Below are positions 42,884 through 51,292 of a stretch of 64,000 nt of DNA, piece after piece. The DNA comes from Flavobacterium taihuense (GTDB lineage Bacteria; Bacteroidota; Bacteroidia; Flavobacteriales; Flavobacteriaceae). The stretch lies in contig NZ_JAHWYN010000010.1 in the NCBI RefSeq assembly GCF_019351435.1, forward strand, positions 90,720 to 154,719, given 5' to 3'. Numbering within the stretch: position 1 is the stretch's first letter; every line of letters starts with the position of its first letter. The notes under the pieces were generated by a model, which did no database searches, had not been told where the DNA came from, and saw only the letters and a program-made list of their open reading frames with translations. The position numbers and the translations under genes are program-made.

Positions 42884-43750
42884 TTAATTGGGTTCAATAT
42901 GAATTAAGACATGTCCTAATTCCGGTATTTCTTCTCGCAAAGTATCTTTGAGTCTATGCGATATATCATGACCTTCTTTTACCGATATATCTCCACTCAC
43001 CCTGGCATGCAAATCAACATGGTACTTCATTCCTGCTTTTCGGATGAAACATTTTTCGGTATCAATAACTCCTTCTACATGATGAGAGACTTGCCTTATT
43101 TCTTCGACTAAATCATCATACAAATGTTCGTCCATGATTTCACCAAGCGCAGGTCTAAAAATGAGGTAACTATTATATAGGATAAAAACTGATGCAAACA
43201 AGGCAGCCCAATCATCAGCTGCTTCATATCCTTTCCCCAAAAACAAAGCGATCGAAATCCCTATAAATGCAGCGATCGAAGTTAAAGCATCGCTTCTGTG
43301 ATGCCAAGCATCAGCCTTGAGAGATGAACTATTGGTTTCCTTGCTTCTTTTCATCACCAATCGAAACGAATACTCTTTCCAAAGAATAATCGCTCCAAGC
43401 ACAAAAAGTGTCCAAGGCTTTGGTAAATTATGGGGCGTTTGAATATTTATAACACTTTCATACCCAATAATAGTTGCCGATGTGATTAAAAATCCAACCA
43501 CCAAAAAGGTGATTAATGGCTCTGCTCTACCGTGCCCGTATGGATGATTGTCATCAGCTGGTCTATTGGAATATTTTATCCCGAATAAAACCAAAAGAGA
43601 AGCAAAAATATCCGTTGTAGATTCTATGGCGTCTGCAACTAAGGCATAAGAATTCCCGAAAAAGCCAGCAAAACCTTTTATAAGAGCTAGCGAAGTGTTC
43701 CCAATTATACTAAAATAGGTCGCCTTTATGGCTTTCTCTTCATTAGACAT
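42884..43750 (-). CDS. Cation diffusion facilitator family transporter
   Basis: A 288-residue CDF transporter moving divalent metal (zinc, iron, cobalt or similar) out of the cytoplasm by proton antiport. Six helices are expected, and the transport-site motifs are visible: YALVADAIESTTDIFAS in helix 2 and WHHRSDALTSIAAFIG in helix 5 (the HxxxD). The PADDNHPYGHGRAEPLI loop is the family signature. The cytoplasmic domain ends with GHVLIHIEPN. It is cotranscribed at most weakly with murA, from which it is 89 bp away. Metal specificity is not determinable by eye. Confidence 0.92.
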   Translation of the reverse strand: MSNEEKAIKATYFSIIGNTSLALIKGFAGFFGNSYALVADAIESTTDIFASLLVLFGIKYSNRPADDNHPYGHGRAEPLITFLVVGFLITSATIIGYESVINIQTPHNLPKPWTLFVLGAIILWKEYSFRLVMKRSKETNSSSLKADAWHHRSDALTSIAAFIGISIALFLGKGYEAADDWAALFASVFILYNSYLIFRPALGEIMDEHLYDDLVEEIRQVSHHVEGVIDTEKCFIRKAGMKYHVDLHARVSGDISVKEGHDISHRLKDTLREEIPELGHVLIHIEPN

Positions 43751-43768
43751 ATTTCACTTTTTTGTGCT

Positions 43769-43826
43769 AAAAAACGCTTAAAAAAATTATTTTCAAATGA
43801 AAATTAAATTTATTTAAGCGTTTTTA
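43769..43826 (-). terminator. Possible terminator of murA
   Basis: AAAAACGCTTAAA and TTTAAGCGTTTTT are perfectly complementary but separated by about 32 nt of AT-rich loop. It lies between murA and the CDF gene on the same strand. Confidence 0.5.
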
Positions 43827-43839
43827 AAATTGATGTTTC

Positions 43840-45156
43840 TTATTGTTTTTCTCGAACTATTTTAGCTCCTATGGCTCTTAAACGTTCGTCTATGCGTTCG
43901 TATCCTCTGTCTATTTGCTCAATATTTTGGATAGTACTCGTTCCTTTAGCAGATAATGCTGCAATCAATAATGAGATTCCTGCACGAATATCAGGTGAAG
44001 ACATTGTTGTTGCTTTTAGAACGGATTTAAAATCATGACCTATAACTACAGCTCTATGTGGATCACACAACATGATTTTGGCTCCCATATCAATCAATTT
44101 ATCAACAAAGAACAAACGGCTTTCAAACATTTTTTGGTGAATCAAAACATCTCCTTTGGCTTGTGTAGCAACTACCAATACAATACTCAATAAGTCAGGT
44201 GTAAATCCTGGCCAAGGTGCATCGGCAATAGTAAGGATCGAACCATCGATATCGGTTTTTACTTCGTAACCGTCTATATGTTCCGGAATAAAAATATCAT
44301 CTCCTCTTTTCTCCAATGTAATTCCTAATTTTCTGAATACATTTGGAATCACCCCTAGATTTTCCCAGCTTACATCTTTAATTGTAATTTCGCTTCTTGT
44401 CATGGCCGCAAGACCAATCCAAGAACCAATTTCAATCATATCAGGTAAAATTCTGTGAACACAACCTCCTAGTTTTTCAACTCCTTCTATAGTCAATAAA
44501 TTAGATCCAACTCCTGTAATATTGGCTCCCATAGAGTTCAACATTTTACAAAGTTGTTGTAAATAAGGTTCACAAGCAGCATTGTAAACTGTTGTTTTTC
44601 CTTTGGCTAAAACAGCAGCCATAACGATATTGGCCGTTCCGGTTACAGATGCCTCATCAAGTAACATATCGGCTCCAACAAGTCCATCTGGAGCTTCTAC
44701 TCCATAAAAATGGTCTTCTCTGTTATATCTAAATTTAGCTCCTAAATTGATGAATCCTTCAAAATGGGTATCCAATCTTCTACGTCCAATTTTGTCACCT
44801 CCTGGTTTCGGGATATATCCTTTTCCAAAACGTGCCAAAAGTGGCCCAACAATCATAATGGAACCACGAAGTGAACCACCTTCTTTCTTGAAAGCTTCAG
44901 TTTCTAGATATCCTACATTCACCTCATCTGATTGGAAAGTATAAGAACCATGTCCTAATTTCTCAATTTTAACTCCCAAATTACCCAAAAGTTTTATCAA
45001 TTTGTTAATATCGATAATATCCGGGATATTGTTGATTGTTACTCTTTCTGGCGTTAAAAGTACGGCACACAAAATTTGCAATGCTTCGTTTTTCGCTCCT
45101 TGTGGTATTACTTCCCCTTTTAGATGAACTCCTCCTTCTATTTTGAAAACTTCCAT
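43840..45156 (-). CDS. murA: UDP-GlcNAc 1-carboxyvinyltransferase (MurA) with Asp at the fosfomycin site
   Basis: A 438-residue enzyme for the first committed step of peptidoglycan synthesis, transferring enolpyruvate from PEP to UDP-GlcNAc. The fold is a duplicated inverse barrel; IPQGAKNEALQILCAVLLTP and the GRRRLDTHFEGFINLGA loop are characteristic. In E. coli MurA the Cys115 attacked by fosfomycin sits in PGGCAIG. Here that loop reads PGGDKIG with Asp at residue 121 (codon 44794-44796). The Cys-to-Asp change is known to keep activity but give fosfomycin resistance. The gene follows DUF4290 on the same strand, with a repeat-like gap between. Confidence 0.95.
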   Translation of the reverse strand: MEVFKIEGGVHLKGEVIPQGAKNEALQILCAVLLTPERVTINNIPDIIDINKLIKLLGNLGVKIEKLGHGSYTFQSDEVNVGYLETEAFKKEGGSLRGSIMIVGPLLARFGKGYIPKPGGDKIGRRRLDTHFEGFINLGAKFRYNREDHFYGVEAPDGLVGADMLLDEASVTGTANIVMAAVLAKGKTTVYNAACEPYLQQLCKMLNSMGANITGVGSNLLTIEGVEKLGGCVHRILPDMIEIGSWIGLAAMTRSEITIKDVSWENLGVIPNVFRKLGITLEKRGDDIFIPEHIDGYEVKTDIDGSILTIADAPWPGFTPDLLSIVLVVATQAKGDVLIHQKMFESRLFFVDKLIDMGAKIMLCDPHRAVVIGHDFKSVLKATTMSSPDIRAGISLLIAALSAKGTSTIQNIEQIDRGYERIDERLRAIGAKIVREKQ

Positions 45157-45164
45157 GTTTTTGT

Positions 45165-45240
45165 TTTAAGTTTCTAAGTTGCTGAGAATCTAAGTTTTTT
45201 TTAAGCTTTTCAGCTTAGTTTCTTAGTTTCTTAGCGTCTT
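45165..45240. repeat. Degenerate CTTAG/CTAAG-rich intergenic repeat
   Basis: The gap between murA and the DUF4290 gene is made of many copies of TTCTAAG or CTTAGTTT with small changes. AAGTTTCTAAGTTGCTGAG at the left and CAGCTTAGTTTCTTAG at the right can pair. It resembles a common flavobacterial intergenic repeat. Confidence 0.4.
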
Positions 45241-45258
45241 GGTTTCTCTTTAATTTAT

Positions 45259-45966
45259 TTACTTTTTTTGAAACGGTTTTGGTTTACCGATTTTATTATT
45301 CTTGTTGCTTTGAATTTTTGGTTGTCCAGCAGGGCCAATTTTGTTTGAAACCCTTTTGTTAGTTCTCAGTAAATCGGTGGTATTTAATAGTTCTTCCGAA
45401 CTTTGCAGTAAATTGAGTTTTCCGTCTGACAATTCATAAAGGTGTTCAAAAATCACATCGTCTTTTACAGTGTCTTTATTCCAACTCAAATACGATTTTT
45501 TCATATGATTGGCAATTACTTTAACCAATGCACTTTTCATTTCTCCTTCTTCCCATTTGTTGGCGACATCAATCATGTATTTGATATTGTTCCCATAATA
45601 CCTGTATTTTGGGTAGTTCTGAGGATATTTCAAAACATCAGGTTTGAGTTGCAAAACTTCTCTGGACGGTATGGGATATGGTGAATCTGCAGCTAACTTA
45701 AAATCAGACATGATAAAAAGTTGATCCCAAAGTTTATGCTGAAAATCGGGTACGTCGCGAAGGTGCGGATTCAAACTTCCCATTACCTGAATGATATATT
45801 TTGCCGCTTTGTTACGCTCTACATCATCTTCAATACTAGAAGCTTGCTCGATCAATTTTTGCAAATGACGACCATATTCTGGAATGATTAAATGTTCTCT
45901 TTCAGAATTGTATTCCAAATTGAAAACCACATCATTCGCGTTTTCTTTTTTATATTTTTCGATCAT
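45259..45966 (-). CDS. DUF4290 domain protein
   Basis: A 235-residue soluble protein of the DUF4290 family, so far known mainly in Bacteroidetes. LEYNSEREHLIIPEYGRHLQ and the AAKYIIQVMGSLNPHLRD segment are the family signature, and DFQHKLWDQLFIMSDF follows. The C-terminal 40 residues are basic and low complexity (GPAGQPKIQSNKNNKIGKPK). The stop of the upstream DUF493 gene is 2 bp away. It lies in a DUF493-DUF4290-murA order, which suggests a housekeeping link to envelope growth, but function is unknown. Confidence 0.9.
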   Translation of the reverse strand: MIEKYKKENANDVVFNLEYNSEREHLIIPEYGRHLQKLIEQASSIEDDVERNKAAKYIIQVMGSLNPHLRDVPDFQHKLWDQLFIMSDFKLAADSPYPIPSREVLQLKPDVLKYPQNYPKYRYYGNNIKYMIDVANKWEEGEMKSALVKVIANHMKKSYLSWNKDTVKDDVIFEHLYELSDGKLNLLQSSEELLNTTDLLRTNKRVSNKIGPAGQPKIQSNKNNKIGKPKPFQKK

Positions 45967-45968
45967 AA

Positions 45969-46265
45969 TTATAAGGAAACTATACCTTCTATAGTGGATA
46001 ATTCTTGGTACTTATCTATTATTTCTTGCGAATCCTTGACCATTAAATCTACCGAAATACTGGTAAATTTTCCTGTTCTGGATTTTGTTGTTTTGATTAC
46101 AGCCCCCATACAATTGAATGCATCTTCTACTTTCAGAATATTTTCCTCGGTTGTAGGAACTATAAATTTAAACAAATATTCTGCAGGCCAAGAATTACTG
46201 AGATCTAATTCGGCCTTTAGTCTTTCATAAAACTCTGCAGTCTCTTTTTCTTTATCGTTGTCCAT
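45969..46265 (-). CDS. DUF493 (YbeD-like) family protein
   Basis: A 98-residue small protein of the DUF493 group, which includes E. coli YbeD. It folds as an ACT-like alpha/beta unit: WPAEYLFKFIVPTTEENILK, VEDAFNCMGAVIKTTKSRTG and KFTSISVDLMVKDSQEIIDK form the expected strand-helix pattern. YbeD has been proposed to regulate lipoic acid-related genes but that is not established here. First gene of the DUF493-DUF4290 pair; the two are 2 bp apart and certainly cotranscribed. Confidence 0.88.
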   Translation of the reverse strand: MDNDKEKETAEFYERLKAELDLSNSWPAEYLFKFIVPTTEENILKVEDAFNCMGAVIKTTKSRTGKFTSISVDLMVKDSQEIIDKYQELSTIEGIVSL

Positions 46266-46294
46266 TCTTAAATTAAAAATAAAGGCAAATATAC

Positions 46295-46328
46295 GTTTTA
46301 GATTTTAGATTTTAGATTTTAGATTTAG
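46295..46328. repeat. GATTTTA heptamer tandem repeat
   Basis: About four direct copies of the 7-nt unit GATTTTA, directly upstream of the DUF493 start. Such runs can slip during replication. Confidence 0.7.
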
Positions 46329-46529
46329 GAATTATAGATATGTATTAAGATTTTTAAAATCGGGAGATGTTTGCTTCTGTTTTTTATAATCTTGAACTGA
46401 ATTTAATCAATTACGGATCAAGAAAAGAATTGTCCTCATAAATGTACGGATTGACCGGATTTTTCACAGATTTAAAATTGTTGGTGTCTGTTTATAAAAG
46501 CTTTAAAAAAATGCACCAAGCCTCTCCTC

Positions 46530-46619
46530 TAGCCCTGATGGTCGAATTGCTCACGCAATTACCTTTTTATCTCCTCTTTTGGAATGAGATAAAAAAATAC
46601 AGCGGACAGCAGGAACCAT
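46530..46619. ncRNA. Structured intergenic element, copy 2
   Basis: It opens with TAGCCCTGAT and closes with ACAGCGGACAGCAGGAACCA, the same two blocks as copy 1. The outer helix is ATGGT/ACCAT (46538-46542 with 46615-46619) and the inner one is a perfect 10-bp TTTTTATCTC/GAGATAAAAA (46564-46573 with 46586-46595). Both helices differ in sequence from copy 1 while staying paired, which argues for a conserved RNA fold. Confidence 0.6.
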
Positions 46620-46695
46620 TTTACCTGCAAAAAAATCATCTCTTGCTCCTTGAAATTGGGTGATAATAAACTTTTTAATTTCCAATAAGTTTGAG

Positions 46696-46703
46696 TATTT
46701 TTG
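46696..46703 (+). promoter_or_regulatory. -7 element of the AAA ATPase gene
   Basis: TATTTTTG, 17 bp before the GTG start at 46721. It implies a leader of roughly 10 nt or less. Confidence 0.55.
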
Positions 46704-46720
46704 CCGCTTAATTACAGAAA

Positions 46721-47254
46721 GTGCAGAAAGAAATTATTGTTATCATTGGCGGCCCCGGTACAGGGAAAAGTTCTATTATTAAAGGTCTGGAAAAGAAAGG
46801 CTATTGCTGTTATCCTGAAATTTCCCGTGAAGTTACACTGGAAGCCCAAAAACGAGGTATTGAACAATTGTTTCTTAAAGACCCTTTATTGTTTAGCCAA
46901 ATGTTGCTTGATGGCAGAATAAAGCAATTTAGCAATGCCAAAAACGAACCTCATCAATGGGTCTTTATTGACCGTGGAATCCCTGATGTTGTGGCTTACC
47001 TAGACTATATCGGTGATGATTTTCCAGTACATTTTGACCACGCTTGCCGTGAAAATGTATATACCAAAATTTTCATGCTTCCACCTTGGGAGGCCATTTA
47101 TGAAAGTGACAGCGAGCGTTACGAAAACTTTGAACAAGCAAAAACCATCTATAAACACCTCACAAAGACCTACACTAATTATGGCTACAATCTAATTGAA
47201 GTACCAAAAGATAGCGTAGATAACCGAATTCTTTTTATATTAGATAAAATTTAG
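46721..47254 (+). CDS. AAA family ATPase, P-loop kinase-like
   Basis: A 177-residue single-domain P-loop protein of the AAA_28 type. GGPGTGKSSIIKGLEKKGY holds the Walker A near the N-terminus. The segment HQWVFIDRGIPDVVAYLDYI resembles the acidic catalytic/Walker B part of small-molecule kinases, and FMLPPWEAIYESDSERYENF the lid. The start is GTG at 46721, fixed by the promoter just upstream. Such proteins are thought to phosphorylate small molecules, but no substrate is known. It leads into recQ 52 bp downstream. Confidence 0.85.
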   Translation: MQKEIIVIIGGPGTGKSSIIKGLEKKGYCCYPEISREVTLEAQKRGIEQLFLKDPLLFSQMLLDGRIKQFSNAKNEPHQWVFIDRGIPDVVAYLDYIGDDFPVHFDHACRENVYTKIFMLPPWEAIYESDSERYENFEQAKTIYKHLTKTYTNYGYNLIEVPKDSVDNRILFILDKI

Positions 47255-47306
47255 CAAATTCTTGAAAATCAAAAATGCAAATTATTAAAAATCTAAACTA
47301 TAAATA

Positions 47307-49202
47307 ATGCCAGAAGCATTAGCGATTCTTCAAAAATATTGGCAGCACGACAGCTTTAGATCGCTACAAAACGAAATTATTGATTCGGTTTTGAGTGGTG
47401 AAGATACTTTTGCTTTGATGCCAACGGGTGGAGGAAAATCAATTTGTTTTCAAGTGCCAGCCCTTATGAATGAAGGAATCTGCTTGGTTATATCCCCATT
47501 GGTCGCTTTGATGAAAGATCAGGTAGCCAATTTGCAAAATCGAGGGATTAAAGCCATTGCTTTGACTGGCGGCATACGTTCTGAAGAAATGATTGACTTG
47601 CTGGACAATTGCCAGTTTGGGAATTATAAGTTTCTGTATGTATCTCCAGAACGATTGCAATCAGAATGGATCCTGGAACGAATAAAAAATCTTCCCGTAA
47701 ATTTGATTACTATTGACGAAGCGCATTGTGTTTCGCAATGGGGACACGATTTTCGTCCCGCATATTTGAAGATTTCGGCATTGAAAACCTATTTTCCAAA
47801 AGTACCGTTTTTGGCATTAACAGCAACAGCTACACCCAGAGTAAAAGAGGACATTATTACCGAATTAGGGATGCACAATCCCAAACAATTTGAAAAATCG
47901 TTTGCCCGAAAGAATATTGCCTATATGGTTTTTGAAGTGGAAGACAAACTCTATCGAATTAAGCAAATTCTTAAAAAAAACCCTCAGCCATCCATCATTT
48001 ATGTTCGAAACAGAAAATCGTGTTTAGACATTTCAGCTCAATTGCAAACACTAGGATTTAAAAGCACTTATTATCACGGAGGACTTACTTCTAGAGAAAA
48101 AGACAAAAACATGCAGCTTTGGATGGAAGAAAAAGCGCAAGTTATTGTTGCCACAAATGCCTTTGGAATGGGGATTGACAAACCCAATGTCAAGACGGTT
48201 ATTCACATTCAGTTACCCGAAAATATAGAAAATTACTATCAGGAAGCTGGCCGTGCAGGTCGAAATGGAGAGAAAGCGTATGCAGTTTTATTGACCAGTC
48301 CAGCGGATATCATTCAGACTGAAAGTCAATTTATAAACGTATTACCAGACAAAGCTTTTTTGAATTCGATGTATATCAAACTCTGCAACTATTTCCAAAT
48401 AGCGTATGGGGAAGGAATAAACGAAGAGTTCACTTTTAATTTGCATCATTTTTGTTTAAAATATGGATTTCCTACGCTAAAAACTTTTAATGCGATGCGG
48501 TTTTTAGACGGACAGGGAGTTCTTACTTTGTCTCAAGAGTTTTCAGAAAAAATAACTTTACAGTTTTTAATTCCATCAAAAGAAGTCATACGTTATACCA
48601 GTTTGAATCCGAATGACGAAGAAATTATACTGACCATCCTGAGAACGTATCCAGGCGTTTATGAAATGCAAACTGCCTTCAACTTGCCATTGATTGCCAA
48701 AAAATCACATCACTCTGAAGCTGAAATACTGACAGCTTTGCATAAATTAAAAGATAAAGAAATTATAGAATTCCATTCTAAAAACAATGATGCAACTCTA
48801 ATCTTCAATGAAATTAGGGAAGATGAAAGAACCATTAGCAAAGTTTCCAAATATTTGGCACGACAAAATGAACTCAAAAAAGAACAATTGCAATCGGTAT
48901 TGAATTATGTAAAGGAAAAGAATATTTGCAAAAGCAAAATGATTTTGGAATATTTTGGAGAAAAAACAACCATCAACTGTTGCATTTGTTCGTATTGCAT
49001 TACGCAAACAAAACCTAAAAAAGACTATAATGCACTTTCAAAAAAAATACTAACACTATTAAAAGGCGAAGGTTTAAGTTCAAGAGAAATTCAAGACAAG
49101 ACTAAAAATACAGCTGACGATGTTATCTTTGTATTGCAACAATTACTAGAAGATGATCTTTTGATAATTCAAAAAAACAACAAATACACTTTAAAAACCT
49201 AA
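47307..49202 (+). CDS. recQ: ATP-dependent DNA helicase RecQ
   Basis: A 631-residue 3'-5' DNA helicase of the RecQ family. Helicase motifs: I in MPTGGGKSICFQVPAL, II in TIDEAHCVSQWGHDFRP, III in LALTATATPRV, and VI in QEAGRAGRNGE. The aromatic-rich loop (CVSQWGHDF) marks RecQ. A shortened zinc-binding part (YFGEKTTINCCICSYCITQ) and winged-helix-like end (SSREIQDKTKNTADDVIFVL) follow. No clear HRDC domain is seen, so it is the shorter RecQ form common in Bacteroidetes. Its TAA overlaps the fmt ATG (TAATG). Confidence 0.93.
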   Translation: MPEALAILQKYWQHDSFRSLQNEIIDSVLSGEDTFALMPTGGGKSICFQVPALMNEGICLVISPLVALMKDQVANLQNRGIKAIALTGGIRSEEMIDLLDNCQFGNYKFLYVSPERLQSEWILERIKNLPVNLITIDEAHCVSQWGHDFRPAYLKISALKTYFPKVPFLALTATATPRVKEDIITELGMHNPKQFEKSFARKNIAYMVFEVEDKLYRIKQILKKNPQPSIIYVRNRKSCLDISAQLQTLGFKSTYYHGGLTSREKDKNMQLWMEEKAQVIVATNAFGMGIDKPNVKTVIHIQLPENIENYYQEAGRAGRNGEKAYAVLLTSPADIIQTESQFINVLPDKAFLNSMYIKLCNYFQIAYGEGINEEFTFNLHHFCLKYGFPTLKTFNAMRFLDGQGVLTLSQEFSEKITLQFLIPSKEVIRYTSLNPNDEEIILTILRTYPGVYEMQTAFNLPLIAKKSHHSEAEILTALHKLKDKEIIEFHSKNNDATLIFNEIREDERTISKVSKYLARQNELKKEQLQSVLNYVKEKNICKSKMILEYFGEKTTINCCICSYCITQTKPKKDYNALSKKILTLLKGEGLSSREIQDKTKNTADDVIFVLQQLLEDDLLIIQKNNKYTLKT

Positions 49203-50149
49203 TGGAAAAATTAAGAATTATATTTATGGGAACTCCAGAATTTGCTGTTGGAATTCTGGATACCATAATCAAAAACAATTACGAGGTAGTAGGTGTAATT
49301 ACCGCCGCTGATAAACCTGCCGGGCGAGGACAAAAATTGAAATATTCTGCAGTTAAAGAATATGCCTTAGAAAACAATCTAAATTTATTGCAACCTACCA
49401 ATCTAAAAGACGAAACCTTTCTTGAAGAATTAAAATCGTTACAGGCTAATTTACAAATCGTTGTTGCTTTTCGAATGTTACCAAAACTAGTATGGGAGAT
49501 GCCGTCACTAGGAACATTCAACTTGCACGCTTCCTTACTTCCCAACTATAGAGGAGCTGCACCTATCAATTGGGCAATTATCAATGGAGAAACCAAAACC
49601 GGTGTTACTACTTTTTTCATCGACGACAAAATAGATACAGGAGCAATGATTCTGAGTGCCGAAACAGCAATCGACACTACCGAAAATGCTGGACAATTAC
49701 ACGACAGATTAATGCATTTAGGTTGCACTACCGTTATAGATACTTTAAAATTAATTGAAAATGGCAACGTTACGACTTCAATCCAAAATGATTCATCGGA
49801 CATCAAAACAGCTTACAAACTGAATAAAGAAAATTGTAAAATCGATTGGTCAAAATCGATTACAGAAATTCACAATCTGATTCGAGGATTGAGCCCTTAC
49901 CCAACAGCATGGTGCTTTTTTAGCGACAAAGGAGAAGAATGGAATGTAAAAATATATGAAGCAAAAATTATCACTGAAGCACATTCATATAGTATTGGGC
50001 AATTAATTTGTACCAAAAAAGAAATGAAAATTGCAGTAACAGAGGGATATATTCAAATAATTAGCCTGCAATTTCCAGGGAAAAAGAAAATGACTGCAAT
50101 TGAATTATTAAATGGTGTTACTTTTTCGGAAAGTGCAAAAGCCCATTAA
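49202..50149 (+). CDS. fmt: Methionyl-tRNA formyltransferase
   Basis: A 315-residue enzyme that formylates initiator Met-tRNA using 10-formyl-tetrahydrofolate. LRIIFMGTPEFAVGILDTII opens the Rossmann part. NLHASLLPNYRGAAPINWAI carries the formyl-transfer signature SLLPxYRGxAPI with catalytic residues Asn and His nearby. DTGAMILSAETAI and RGLSPYPTAWCFF follow. The C-terminal OB-like domain is short. Translation is coupled to recQ by the TAATG overlap. Confidence 0.95.
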   Translation: MEKLRIIFMGTPEFAVGILDTIIKNNYEVVGVITAADKPAGRGQKLKYSAVKEYALENNLNLLQPTNLKDETFLEELKSLQANLQIVVAFRMLPKLVWEMPSLGTFNLHASLLPNYRGAAPINWAIINGETKTGVTTFFIDDKIDTGAMILSAETAIDTTENAGQLHDRLMHLGCTTVIDTLKLIENGNVTTSIQNDSSDIKTAYKLNKENCKIDWSKSITEIHNLIRGLSPYPTAWCFFSDKGEEWNVKIYEAKIITEAHSYSIGQLICTKKEMKIAVTEGYIQIISLQFPGKKKMTAIELLNGVTFSESAKAH

Positions 50150-50255
50150 CACCAATAAAAGCAGGAGTTAAGTACTGATATTTCAGAATTTTAGTCTACT
50201 TTATGAACAATAAAAACAAGTTATTAACAAAATATACTAATTTTGTATAAAACAC

Positions 50256-50285
50256 TTGCAAAGACCGTATTTCCTGTTAATTTTG
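50256..50285 (+). promoter_or_regulatory. Consensus promoter of the HU gene
   Basis: TTG (50256-50258), exactly 19 bp, then TAATTTTG (50278-50285). It is one of the best matches in the window and fits a highly expressed gene. A second TAATTTTG at 50238-50245 lacks a -33 partner. Confidence 0.82.
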
Positions 50286-50330
50286 TTCTAATTAACAATT
50301 ATTTTAACCAACAATTAACATCCAATTATT

Positions 50331-50603
50331 ATGAACAAATCAGAATTAATCGACGCTATCGCTGCTGATGCAGGAATCACAAAAGCTGCTGCAAAATTGG
50401 CATTAGAATCATTTTTAGGAAATGTAGGTGGAACTTTGAAAAAAGGTGGTAAAGTATCTTTAGTAGGATTCGGATCATGGTCAGTATCTTCAAGAGCTGC
50501 AAGAGACGGAAGAAATCCTCAAACAGGAAAAACTATTCAAATCGCTGCAAAAAATGTTGTAAAATTCAAAGCTGGAGCTGATTTAGAAGGAGCTGTAAAC
50601 TAA
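50331..50603 (+). CDS. HU family DNA-binding protein
   Basis: A 90-residue histone-like HU protein that bends and compacts DNA as a dimer. MNKSELIDAIAADAGITKAA, VSLVGFGSWSVSSRAARDGR and NPQTGKTIQIAAKNVVKFKA match the family, including the GFG and the RNPQTG tip of the DNA-binding arm. It has a consensus promoter and a strong terminator at 50626-50652. Confidence 0.96.
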   Translation: MNKSELIDAIAADAGITKAAAKLALESFLGNVGGTLKKGGKVSLVGFGSWSVSSRAARDGRNPQTGKTIQIAAKNVVKFKAGADLEGAVN

Positions 50604-50625
50604 TTATTAGTTTATCTTATATAAT

Positions 50626-50652
50626 TAAACCTTCCGATTGGAAGGTTTTTTT
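50626..50652 (+). terminator. Terminator of the HU gene
   Basis: AAACCTTCC and GGAAGGTTTTTTT pair around GATT. Confidence 0.9.
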
Positions 50653-50731
50653 ATGTCTTTAAACGATTAATATAAAAAAAGTTTGGTTTGTCAATTTAAA
50701 TTTTCTTAAATTTAATTAAAAATATAGCCTT

Positions 50732-51292
50732 ATGATTTCAGAAAAATTAAAAAAAGGATATTTACTTATTGCTGAACCATCAATAATTGGAGACTTGTCA
50801 TTTAATCGATCAGTAATCCTCTTGGCAGATCATAATGCAGATGGCTCCGTAGGCTTCATTATGAACAAACCATTGAAGTATACCATCAATGATTTGATTC
50901 CTGAAATTAATGCCAGTTTTAAGATTTTCAATGGTGGACCTGTAGAGCAGGATAATCTATACTTCATTCATAACATCCCCGAATTAATACCGAACAGCAT
51001 TGAAATTTCAAACGGAATTTACTGGGGAGGTGATTTTGAATCTACTAAAGATCTCATCAATAATGGTCAAATAAAAAAAGAAAACATCCGTTTCTTTTTG
51101 GGCTATACCGGATGGGAAGAACACCAACTTGAAAAAGAAATGGAAGCCAATTCTTGGATTATAACCCAAAATAATTACGAGAATAAAATAATCGGAAAAT
51201 CAACTGCCCACTTCTGGAAAGAACAAATCATAGAATTGGGAGGTGAATACCTTATATGGTCCAACGCTCCCGAAAATCCGTATTTAAACTAA
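50732..51292 (+). CDS. YqgE/AlgH family protein
   Basis: A 186-residue YqgE/AlgH protein. GYLLIAEPSIIGDLSFNRSV and LLADHNADGSVGFIMNKPL at the N-terminus are the family signature, with FNGGPVEQDNLYFIH, WGGDFESTKDLI and GYTGWEEHQLEKEMEANSW following. Its function is unsettled; it is often near folate or nucleotide genes. The C-terminus overlaps the convergent aminotransferase gene by 4 bp. Confidence 0.9.
   Translation: MISEKLKKGYLLIAEPSIIGDLSFNRSVILLADHNADGSVGFIMNKPLKYTINDLIPEINASFKIFNGGPVEQDNLYFIHNIPELIPNSIEISNGIYWGGDFESTKDLINNGQIKKENIRFFLGYTGWEEHQLEKEMEANSWIITQNNYENKIIGKSTAHFWKEQIIELGGEYLIWSNAPENPYLN

Larger units (their letters stand above)
46266..46720. other. 455-bp intergenic region with repeat and structured element
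   Basis: This gap holds a heptamer tandem repeat at 46295-46328, a second copy of the structured element at 46530-46619, and the promoter of the AAA ATPase gene at 46696-46703. A reading frame across 46442-46663 overlaps the structured element completely and is not a convincing gene. Confidence 0.6.

Noticed and set aside
46442..46663. 73-codon plus-strand reading frame before the AAA ATPase
   Set aside because: It runs through the whole structured element, including conserved non-codon blocks, has no promoter or family, and ends where the element's flank ends.
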